Shown here: positions 1 to 6,974 of the stretch, one piece after another
How positions within the stretch are numbered: the stretch's first letter is position 1
Layout: the number at the start of each line of letters is the position of its first letter
Assembly: GCA_045642025.1 (NCBI GenBank)
Contig: JAZUIB010000029.1
Span: 1 to 32,926 of the forward strand
Direction of reading: 5' to 3'
Source of the DNA: Equadaptatus sp045642025
GTDB lineage: Bacteria; Synergistota; Synergistia; Synergistales; Synergistaceae
Length of the DNA stretch: 32,926 bases
The notes under the pieces: model-generated
What the model was told of the DNA's origin: nothing
The model's input: the letters and a program-made list of their open reading frames with translations, nothing else
The model's database searches: none
Made by a program: the position numbers and the translations under genes

Positions 1-31
1 AAGAGAAAAAACGCTGTGCGGTTTCTCACCC

Positions 32-263
32 CTCCTATATATAATGTTCAGACGATACGGTAAATGGAACACCCCAAATTAGAGCGGGTAAGACGAAAAA
101 AAGACAACAGCGGATAAAGTCAGCTGCATACTGCCTTTATGCCGCATTGTGAAAAATTCACAAACACAAAAATTGAAAATGAAATGAAAAATAAATGAAA
201 AACAAATGCAAAAATCGGGGGGTGTTTCCAAATACGAAAAATTATGAACATTATATATAGGAG
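32..263. repeat. Long-range inverted repeat, 19-bp perfect arms
   Basis: Positions 32-50 (CTCCTATATATAATGTTCA) and 245-263 are exact reverse complements, enclosing 194 bp. A second, nested inverted pair lies inside: 66-75 (GGAACACCCC) against 219-229 (one extra base). Both inner arms sit 15 nt from the outer arms, so the arrangement is symmetric and two copies of a roughly 44-bp sequence face each other. Each outer arm contains a TATAAT-like hexamer. No transposase and no obvious target-site duplication is seen. It could be a MITE-like remnant, an invertible promoter segment or duplicated non-coding DNA; the sequence alone does not decide. Confidence 0.6.
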
Positions 264-293
264 CGGTATAACAGCGCTATAACAAATATACAC

Positions 294-468
294 ATGAAGC
301 TTCAGAAACAGGTGAAGTTTGTAAACGAAGAAAATAAGACTCTGAAAACGAAAACGCAAGACAGAATGAAGATATTCAGATGCTTAAGAACGATAAAGCA
401 GCACAGGGCACGGAAATTCAGACGCTAAAAGCGATATAGAGGAACTTAAGAAACTTATTAAGAAATAA
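294..468 (+). pseudogene. Decayed 3' end of a coiled-coil protein gene
   Basis: Three consecutive reading frames carry a continuous coiled-coil-like peptide interrupted by two frame changes. From 294 the frame reads MKLQKQVKFVNEENKTLK. From about 350 a second frame reads ENARQNEDIQMLKNDKAAQG and continues TEIQTLKA. From 433 a third frame reads DIEELKKLIKK and ends at TAA (466-468). Heptad-like spacing of Leu/Ile with many Lys, Glu and Gln resembles the C-terminal stalks of surface or phage-tail-like proteins. No N-terminal part is visible upstream, so this is at best a relic. Chance coding in AT-rich DNA is the alternative. Confidence 0.5.
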
Positions 469-478
469 AGCAGGGGTG

Positions 479-522
479 TTGTAACGGTCAAAAACGCTGT
501 TTCAAAACTTGTTACAAATTTT
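479..522 (+). terminator. Weak terminator-like inverted repeat
   Basis: TTGTAAC (479-485) and GTTACAA (511-517) are exact reverse complements, followed by a short run of T (519-523). The 25-nt interior also contains an AAAAC/GTTT pairing. It lies just after the coiled-coil relic and before the nifJ promoter, where a terminator would be expected, but the stem is short. Confidence 0.3.
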
Positions 523-568
523 TAATGCCGTGTTGGGATTTTTTTGGCTGAATATTTAGTATGTAATA

Positions 569-597
569 TCTTCAACAGGGCAATTTGATGTTATAAT
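569..597 (+). promoter_or_regulatory. Putative nifJ promoter
   Basis: A perfect -10 hexamer TATAAT lies at 592-597. The best -35 at 17-bp spacing is TCTTCA (569-574), which is weak. Transcription would start near 604, giving a leader of about 90 nt before the nifJ ATG, which has a strong TTGGAGGGG ribosome-binding site at 680-688. Confidence 0.45.
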
Positions 598-694
598 GAA
601 CGTGAAGGGTTTTGTGCCTGTGTTTTTGTTGTGGCAAGCGTGAAGTCTTTTTAGAGATGGTTCTATATTTTTCCAGTATATTGGAGGGGTTTTT

Positions 695-3600
695 ATGGTT
701 GACAAGCAGAGAAAGTGGGTAACAGTCGACGGTAATGAAGCCGCTGCGTTTGTAGCCCACGCGGTTAACGAGGTTATTTCAATCTACCCGATTACTCCGT
801 CATCACCGATGGCTGAGTGGTCAGACACATGGTCAGCGGCAAAGCGTCCGAACATTTGGGGCACAGTGCCTCTTGTTCAGGAAATGCAGAGTGAAGCCGG
901 CGCGTCAGGCGCTTACCACGGCGCACTTCAGACAGGCGCTCTTTGCACAACGTTTACGGCATCACAAGGACTTCTTCTTATGATTCCGAATATGTTCAAA
1001 ATCGCGGGCGAGCTTACGTCAACGGTTATGAATGTTACTGCTCGTACGATTGCGACCCACGCTCTTTCAATTTTTGGTGACCACTCTGATATTATGGCTG
1101 TCAAAAATACCGGCTGGGCACTGCTTTCTTCAGCTTCTGTTCAGGAAGTTATGGATATGGAACTTATCGCTCAGGCCGCAACGCTTGAAGCGCGTGTTCC
1201 GTTCCTCCATTTCTTCGACGGTTTCCGCACAAGCCACGAAGAAATGAAGATTGAGCAGCTTGATTATGACGATATGCGCGCGCTCATCGATGATGATCTC
1301 GTCCGTGCGCACCGTTTGCGCAGACTCACGCCGGAAGCGCCGTTCATCCGCGGCACGGCTCAGAATACAGACTCTTTCTTCCAGTCAAGAGAAGCCTGTA
1401 CGAAATATTACAAAGCTGTTCCTGATATTGTCCAGAAGGCTATGGACAAGTTTGCCAAACAGGTCGGCAGACAGTATCACATTTTTGACTACTACGGCGC
1501 GAAGGATGCCGAGAGAGTCATCGTCATTATGGGTTCAGGCGCCAATGTTGCCCGCGAAGCAGTCGAAAGACTTACCGAAATGGGAGAAAAGGTCGGCGTC
1601 ATCTGTGTACATCTCTTCCGTCCGTTCGACGTTAACCGTTTTATCACGGCACTTCCGGCAACAACAAAGGCAGTCGCGGTTCTCGACCGCTGCAAGGACC
1701 CCGCGGAAATTTGCGAAGCGCTCTGCTTCGACGTCCGCACGGCTCTTTCCGGCAAAGATATTAAGGTTATCGGCGGACGCTACGGTCTCGGCTCAAAGGA
1801 ATTTACCCCTGCAATGGTCAAGGGTGTGTTCGATGAACTTACAAAGCCGATGCCGAAAGACAGTTTCACGGTCGGTATCAACGATGATGTGAATTACTCA
1901 AACATTGACTACGACCCGAATTTTGACACCGAAAATCCGAAATGCACGCGCTGCCTTTTCTTCGGTATCGGAGCAGACGGGACTGTAGGTGCCAACAAGA
2001 ACTCTATCAAAATCATCGGCGGCGAAACAGATCTCTATGCACAGGGTTATTATGCCTACGACTCCAAAAAGTCAGGCGGTATCACTGTCAGCCATCTCCG
2101 TTTTGGTCCGGACCCGATTTACGCCAGCTATCTCATCAATAAGGCGAATTTTGTGGCATGCCACGTATTTGAATACATGGAAAAGCTTGATGTTCTAGCG
2201 TCAGCGGCAGAAGGCGGCACGTTCCTTCTCGACAGCCCGTACAGTGCCGAAGAAGTATGGGATCATCTCCCGCTTACAGCACAGAAGCATATAATTGACA
2301 AAAAACTCAAATTCTATGTTATCGACGCTACAACGATTGCAAAAGCAACGGGTATGGGACGCCGTACAAACACGATTCTCCAGACCTGCTTCTTCGCAAT
2401 CAGCGGCATCCTTCCGCAGGACCAGGCCATTGAAGCAATTAAGGCTTCAATCGTCAAAACGTATCTGCCGAAGGGTCAGGCTATCGTTGACAAGAACATT
2501 AACGCTGTTGACGAAGCAGTCAAAAACCTCTACGAGGTTAAGGTTCCTGCACAGGCAACGAGCAAATTTGATCTTAAAGCCCCTGTAACAGATGACGCGC
2601 CGGAATTTGTCAAAAAGGTTCTTGCACCTATGATGGTTCTTAAAGGCGACGATCTTCCGGTTTCGGCAATGCCGGCCGACGGTACGTATCCGAGCGCGAC
2701 AACGCAGTATGAGAAACGCAATATTGCCGTTGACGTTCCTGTATGGGATCCGACAGCATGTATCCAGTGTGGTAAATGTTCGCTTGTCTGCCCGCACGCT
2801 GCAATCCGCGCCAAAGTTTATGATGCGGACAAACTTGCAGACGCACCGGCAACTTTCAAATCAGCCGACGTTAAACCTATAGGCAGCTGGAAGGCATTTG
2901 AAGGCAAGAAATTTACAATTCAGGTTGCGGCGGAAGACTGCACAGGCTGCGGCGTGTGCGTCAATACCTGCCCGCTTGCGGTTGTCAAGGGAACGCTTAA
3001 AATGGCGCCGCAGCGTCCGCTTCGTGAAGCAGAGCATGATAACTGGAACTTCTTCATGGGACTGCCTGATGTTGACAGAAAGCAGCTTAACCTTGATACA
3101 GTTAAAGATGTTCAGCTTCTCCGTCCGCTCTTTGAATTCTCAGGCGCATGCGCAGGCTGCGGTGAAACGGCTTATGTCAAACTCATTTCAGCCTTGTTCG
3201 GAGAGCGCGCGTTTATAGCAAACGCCACGGGCTGCAGCTCAATTTACGGCGGCAACCTCCCGACAACGCCTTGGGCAAAGAACAACGAAGGCAGAGGACC
3301 TGCATGGGCGAACTCACTGTTTGAAGACGGCGCCGAATTTGGTCTCGGCTTTAGACTTACGCTTGATAAACATGCTGAATATGCTTCAGAACTTCTGCAG
3401 AAACTTGAGCCCGAAGTCGGCAAGGCGCTTGTAGATGCAATTCTTGACGCACCGCAGGGAACGGAAGAAGAAATTCAGGCTGTTGAAGCAAAGGTCGCAG
3501 AGCTCAAAGAAAAACTCAAAGCAATCGGCACTGAGCAGTCACAAGAAATGCTTACGCTGGCTGATAATCTTGTTCGCAAAACGGTATGGAATATCGGCGG

Positions 3601-4231
3601 CGACGGCTGGGCATACGACATCGGTTACGGCGGACTTGACCACGTTATAGCGCAGGGAAGAAATGTCAATATCCTTGTGCTTGACACGGAAGTTTACTCC
3701 AACACCGGCGGCCAGATGTCAAAATCAACACCACGCGGCGCCATCGCGAAATTTGCGGCTGCCGGCAAAGCAATGGGTAAAAAAGACCTCGCCCTTATGG
3801 CAATGACCTACGGAAATGTTTACGTCGGACGTATCAACCTCGGCGCAAATCCTGAACATGCAATCAAGGTCATTCGTGAAGCGGAAGCCTACAACGGTCC
3901 GTCACTTGTTATTGCTTACTGTCACTGTATCGCGCACGGCATAGCGATGGACAAGGGACTTGAGCAGCAGAAGAAGGCAGTTGAATCAGGACACTGGATT
4001 CTTATGCACTACAACCCCGAACTTGCTGCGCAGGGCAAAAATCCGCTCGTTCTCGATAGTAAAGAGCCGACGCTCCCGCTCAAGGATTATATCTACAACG
4101 AAACACGTTACAAACGCCTTACGATCACCAGCCCGGCAGAAGCAGAAGCGCTGCTTAAAGCAGAAGAAAAGGATCTCCGCGCACGCTGGAACCTCTATAA
4201 GTATCTTTCAGAGATGCCGGTGGAAGATTAA
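695..4231 (+). CDS. nifJ: Pyruvate:ferredoxin (flavodoxin) oxidoreductase, homodimeric type
   Basis: Oxidatively decarboxylates pyruvate with CoA to acetyl-CoA and CO2 and passes electrons to ferredoxin or flavodoxin in the cytoplasm. At 1178 aa it has the usual single-chain length with all domains fused. The N-terminal pyruvate-binding motif YPITPSSPMAEW is at residues 31-42. Two 4Fe-4S motifs of an inserted ferredoxin domain begin at C689 (CIQCGKCSLVC) and C749 (CTGCGVCVNTC). The proximal-cluster cysteines are in CAGC, the following ATGCSS, and YCHC. The thiamine diphosphate site is GDGWAYDIGYGG near residues 969-980. The start at 695 is set by TTGGAGGGG seven bases upstream. It is followed after 9 nt by a carboxyltransferase gene, so both probably share a transcript at the pyruvate node. 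Family assignment is secure. Confidence 0.97.
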   Translation: MVDKQRKWVTVDGNEAAAFVAHAVNEVISIYPITPSSPMAEWSDTWSAAKRPNIWGTVPLVQEMQSEAGASGAYHGALQTGALCTTFTASQGLLLMIPNMFKIAGELTSTVMNVTARTIATHALSIFGDHSDIMAVKNTGWALLSSASVQEVMDMELIAQAATLEARVPFLHFFDGFRTSHEEMKIEQLDYDDMRALIDDDLVRAHRLRRLTPEAPFIRGTAQNTDSFFQSREACTKYYKAVPDIVQKAMDKFAKQVGRQYHIFDYYGAKDAERVIVIMGSGANVAREAVERLTEMGEKVGVICVHLFRPFDVNRFITALPATTKAVAVLDRCKDPAEICEALCFDVRTALSGKDIKVIGGRYGLGSKEFTPAMVKGVFDELTKPMPKDSFTVGINDDVNYSNIDYDPNFDTENPKCTRCLFFGIGADGTVGANKNSIKIIGGETDLYAQGYYAYDSKKSGGITVSHLRFGPDPIYASYLINKANFVACHVFEYMEKLDVLASAAEGGTFLLDSPYSAEEVWDHLPLTAQKHIIDKKLKFYVIDATTIAKATGMGRRTNTILQTCFFAISGILPQDQAIEAIKASIVKTYLPKGQAIVDKNINAVDEAVKNLYEVKVPAQATSKFDLKAPVTDDAPEFVKKVLAPMMVLKGDDLPVSAMPADGTYPSATTQYEKRNIAVDVPVWDPTACIQCGKCSLVCPHAAIRAKVYDADKLADAPATFKSADVKPIGSWKAFEGKKFTIQVAAEDCTGCGVCVNTCPLAVVKGTLKMAPQRPLREAEHDNWNFFMGLPDVDRKQLNLDTVKDVQLLRPLFEFSGACAGCGETAYVKLISALFGERAFIANATGCSSIYGGNLPTTPWAKNNEGRGPAWANSLFEDGAEFGLGFRLTLDKHAEYASELLQKLEPEVGKALVDAILDAPQGTEEEIQAVEAKVAELKEKLKAIGTEQSQEMLTLADNLVRKTVWNIGGDGWAYDIGYGGLDHVIAQGRNVNILVLDTEVYSNTGGQMSKSTPRGAIAKFAAAGKAMGKKDLALMAMTYGNVYVGRINLGANPEHAIKVIREAEAYNGPSLVIAYCHCIAHGIAMDKGLEQQKKAVESGHWILMHYNPELAAQGKNPLVLDSKEPTLPLKDYIYNETRYKRLTITSPAEAEALLKAEEKDLRARWNLYKYLSEMPVED

Positions 4232-4240
4232 GGCAAATTT

Positions 4241-5782
4241 ATGGCGTTCAGACAGGAAGTTAAAGATTCCAAAGGCCGCGTGATAATGACAAAGCTTGTT
4301 GAGGACGCAAAAGAAGTATGTAAAGTTACGGTTGCCGATATGGCAGCCGTAACTTCTATTGAAAAGAAAACGCTTGCGACTGAGGCTGCGGCTCGCCGTA
4401 TCGGCATTACCGAGACTTGTTTCCGCGATGCGCACCAGTCGCTTATGGCAACGCGCCTTACAACAGAAGATATGCTTCCGATATGCGAAGCCATGGACGA
4501 GGTTGGTTATTATTCGATAGAGTGCTGGGGCGGAGCAACCTTTGATACCTGTATGCGCTATCTGAACAACGATCCGTGGGAAAGAATACGCGAAATTAAA
4601 AAACGGCTGAAGAAAACAAAGACACAGATGCTGCTTCGCGGTCAGAATCTTGTTGGTTACAGACATTACGCTGACGATACCGTAAAAGAATTTGTCAAAC
4701 GCTCTGTTGATAACGGAGTTGACATAGTACGTGTTTTTGACGCGCTCAACGATTTGCGCAATATGGAAATAGCGGCGCGCGCGGTTAAGGAAGCCGGCGG
4801 AGAACTGCAGATGACGATAAGCTATACTGTCTCTCCAGTTCACACTATTGACAATTTTGCGCGTCAGGCTGAGGAAATGGCAAAGATGGGCGCAGACTCA
4901 ATCTGTGTTAAAGACATGGCGGGGCTTCTTTCTCCTGTTGCAGCATCTGCGCTTGTAAAGGCAATAAAAAGCAGGGTTGACCTGCCTGTTCAGCTTCACA
5001 GCCACTACACGACAGGGCTTGCCTCCATGAGTTATCTTGCGGGGCTTGAAGCCGGAGCTGACGTTATAGACTGCTCAATATCCCCGTTCGCCATGGGCAC
5101 CGGTCAACCTGCGACAGAAACGATGGTTGCCGCTTTGCGCGGCGGAATTTTTAATACTGACATTAAACTTGAAGATCTTGTCCCCATTGCGGAACATTTC
5201 CGCGGGCTTGCTGAAAAATACAAGGATAAAATTATGGGAGTCCGGGGTGTCAATGTTAATATTTTGATGTATCAGATACCCGGCGGAATGTACTCAAATC
5301 TGCAGAGTCAGCTGAAAGACGCCGGCTGCCTTGATAAACTGCAGGAGGTTTTGAAGGAAGTTCCGCAGGTGAGAAAAGAGATGGGCTATCCGCCTCTTGT
5401 AACACCTACAAGTCAGATTGTGGGAACACAGGCTACTATGAATGTGCTTTCAGGTGAACGCTGGAAGGTTGTGCCGAAGGAAGTCAGGCAGTATTTCCTC
5501 GGTTATTATGGGAAAACACCTGCGCCTGTTGACAGTGAAATTCAGAAAAAGGTAATTGGAAACGAAAAGCCGATTACCTGCCGCCCGGGCGAACTTCTGC
5601 CATTTGAGCTTGAAGAAGCAAAACGCGAAATCGGATATCTCGCGTTGCAGGAAGAAGACGTTTTGAGCTATATAATGTTCCCGCAGGTTGCAAAAGAATT
5701 TTTGGAACATAAATATGTCAGAGTGACAAAAACAGATATAGGACTTGAGGATATTGCAGCTCCAGGTGTATATCCGGTGTAG
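4241..5782 (+). CDS. HMGL/PYC-type carboxyltransferase (pyruvate carboxylase subunit B, oxaloacetate decarboxylase alpha or transcarboxylase 5S family)
   Basis: A 513-aa carboxyltransferase that moves CO2 between biotin and pyruvate/oxaloacetate. The TIM-barrel signature RDAHQSLMATR is at residues 62-72, the lysine expected to be carboxylated is K224 in CVKDMAGLL, and the metal-binding HSH is at 253-255. The conserved PYC/OADA C-terminal domain follows. No biotinyl domain or AMKM-type lysine is present, so a separate biotin carrier is needed; the length matches transcarboxylase 5S-type subunits. The direction (anaplerotic or decarboxylating) cannot be told from sequence. The start is uncertain: ATG 4241 has TAAGG upstream, but M16 (4286) and M34 (4340) are in frame and the conserved domain begins only near residue 53. 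It lies 9 nt after nifJ. Confidence 0.9.
   Translation: MAFRQEVKDSKGRVIMTKLVEDAKEVCKVTVADMAAVTSIEKKTLATEAAARRIGITETCFRDAHQSLMATRLTTEDMLPICEAMDEVGYYSIECWGGATFDTCMRYLNNDPWERIREIKKRLKKTKTQMLLRGQNLVGYRHYADDTVKEFVKRSVDNGVDIVRVFDALNDLRNMEIAARAVKEAGGELQMTISYTVSPVHTIDNFARQAEEMAKMGADSICVKDMAGLLSPVAASALVKAIKSRVDLPVQLHSHYTTGLASMSYLAGLEAGADVIDCSISPFAMGTGQPATETMVAALRGGIFNTDIKLEDLVPIAEHFRGLAEKYKDKIMGVRGVNVNILMYQIPGGMYSNLQSQLKDAGCLDKLQEVLKEVPQVRKEMGYPPLVTPTSQIVGTQATMNVLSGERWKVVPKEVRQYFLGYYGKTPAPVDSEIQKKVIGNEKPITCRPGELLPFELEEAKREIGYLALQEEDVLSYIMFPQVAKEFLEHKYVRVTKTDIGLEDIAAPGVYPV
4325..4353 (+). other. Strong hairpin at the 5' end of the carboxyltransferase gene
   Basis: GTTACGGTTGCC (4325-4336) pairs with GGCAGCCGTAAC (4342-4353) over 12 bp with a single G-U pair and a GATAT loop. 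It falls in the poorly conserved N-terminal extension, between the annotated ATG and the conserved domain, and is followed by TTCTATT. It could attenuate transcription or tune translation after nifJ, or it could be chance coding sequence. Confidence 0.45.
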
Positions 5783-5794
5783 TGCTGACAGAAA

Positions 5795-6361
5795 ATGAAA
5801 AATTTTGCTTACAGCGTAAAAAGGCTTGAAAAAAAAGTTGACACAGAAACCTTTGTGCGTAAGTATGTTGATATTCCAAAAGTTGCCGCTTACTGCGCGG
5901 AATGTTCCGAATATGGCAAAAACTGGGCATGTCCTGCCTATAAATTTCCCACAGAAGATTTATGGAAAAGATACAAAACAGTCCGTCTAATAGGGGAAAA
6001 ACTTACTCTGTCAGACGGACTGAGAGATAAGAAATACACAGACATAGGTGTTGAAGATTTCCTGAATGAGATGTTCACAAGAGAGAAAATCAAAATGACA
6101 CTCTTTATAAGGCATCTTGAAAACAAGTACAGGGGTAGCAGAATACTTTCATCTCTTATCTGTTCATACTGTAAGCGTTGCGCAAGGTTGGACGGGAAAC
6201 CATGCAGACACCCTGACAAAATGCGCTTTATGATAGAAGGAGTCGGCGGCGACATTGAAACTATGTCAAAAGATTTGTTCGGTATTGAAATCCTTTGGAC
6301 TAAAAACGGCATACTTCCGCCGTATTATGTTATATTCTTTGCGCTGCTTATGAAGGACTGA
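5795..6361 (+). CDS. DUF2284 cysteine-rich putative metal-binding protein (copy 1)
   Basis: A 188-aa soluble protein of the DUF2284 (predicted metal-binding) family, function unknown. Seven cysteines fall in two groups: C34, C37 and C46 (CxxC-x8-C), then C123, C126, C129 and C137 (CxxCxxC-x7-C, in CSYCKRCARLDGKPC). This pattern suits a metal or Fe-S site. No signal peptide or membrane segment is seen. The gene starts 12 nt after the carboxyltransferase stop with only a weak ribosome-binding site, suggesting co-transcription and coupling. It is followed 2 nt later by a diverged paralogue with the same seven cysteines. The link with nifJ suggests a redox or corrinoid/Fe-S related role, but that is inference only. 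Confidence 0.8.
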   Translation: MKNFAYSVKRLEKKVDTETFVRKYVDIPKVAAYCAECSEYGKNWACPAYKFPTEDLWKRYKTVRLIGEKLTLSDGLRDKKYTDIGVEDFLNEMFTREKIKMTLFIRHLENKYRGSRILSSLICSYCKRCARLDGKPCRHPDKMRFMIEGVGGDIETMSKDLFGIEILWTKNGILPPYYVIFFALLMKD

Positions 6362-6363
6362 TT

Positions 6364-6927
6364 ATGCCGATATTTTCCTACACGGCAGAAACATTGTACG
6401 CTGAATGCGATATGAGCCTGTTCATATCGCATTACGTTGACGTACCGCGCTTTCTTGAGTGCTGCAGGCAGTGTCCTAATTATGACAAAAAATGGTCATG
6501 CCCGAATTTTGAATTTGAACAGCTTCAATATTGGAAGCAGTTTAACAGTATAAAACTTTTTGGGATTAAAATGATACTTGATTCGTCTGCGCGCGGAATG
6601 AAATATGAAGGAGACCTGTTTTATTTCGTAAAATCAATGATTGCTGCCGAAAAAGGAAGGCTGATGCAGCAGATTTGGCTGATGGAAAAAGAAATACCGC
6701 AAAGCCGCGGACTTTTTGCCGGAGACTGTCAGCTCTGCGCAAGGTGTGCGAAACTTGAGGGCAAACCGTGCAGAAATCCGAAACTTATGCGCTATTCGAT
6801 AGAATCGATAGGCGGAAACGTTCAGAAAGTTACGGAAGAACTTCTCGGAACAAGAATTCTCTGGGTGGGGAAAGACAATATTGTGGCGGAATATTTTACG
6901 CTTGTTTCCGCTTTGCTGATAAAATAA
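6364..6927 (+). CDS. DUF2284 cysteine-rich putative metal-binding protein (copy 2)
   Basis: A 187-aa paralogue of the preceding gene in direct tandem, only 2 nt apart. The same seven cysteines are kept: C34, C37 and C46, then C122, C125, C128 and C136 (CQLCARCAKLEGKPC). It has extra cysteines at 15 and 33. The tails also match in plan (IESIGGNVQKVTEELLGTRI here, IEGVGGDIETMSKDLFGIEI in copy 1). Sequence elsewhere has diverged strongly, so the duplication is old. The two products could form a heterodimer; this is inference. No signal peptide is visible. No terminator was found between it and the PI-PLC gene 47 nt downstream. Confidence 0.8.
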   Translation: MPIFSYTAETLYAECDMSLFISHYVDVPRFLECCRQCPNYDKKWSCPNFEFEQLQYWKQFNSIKLFGIKMILDSSARGMKYEGDLFYFVKSMIAAEKGRLMQQIWLMEKEIPQSRGLFAGDCQLCARCAKLEGKPCRNPKLMRYSIESIGGNVQKVTEELLGTRILWVGKDNIVAEYFTLVSALLIK

Positions 6928-6974
6928 TTTACAAAGGCAATACAATCAACGATTAGTGGAGGAGAAGATTTTTT

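Noticed and set aside
120..359. - strand frame of 79 aa near the left edge
   Set aside because: Phe- and Ile-rich translation of AT-rich DNA with no start signals; overlaps the inverted repeat and the coiled-coil relic.
4208..4843. Long - strand frame (211 aa) opposite the nifJ end and carboxyltransferase start
   Set aside because: It lies wholly opposite strongly conserved coding sequence, has no family features and no ribosome-binding site.
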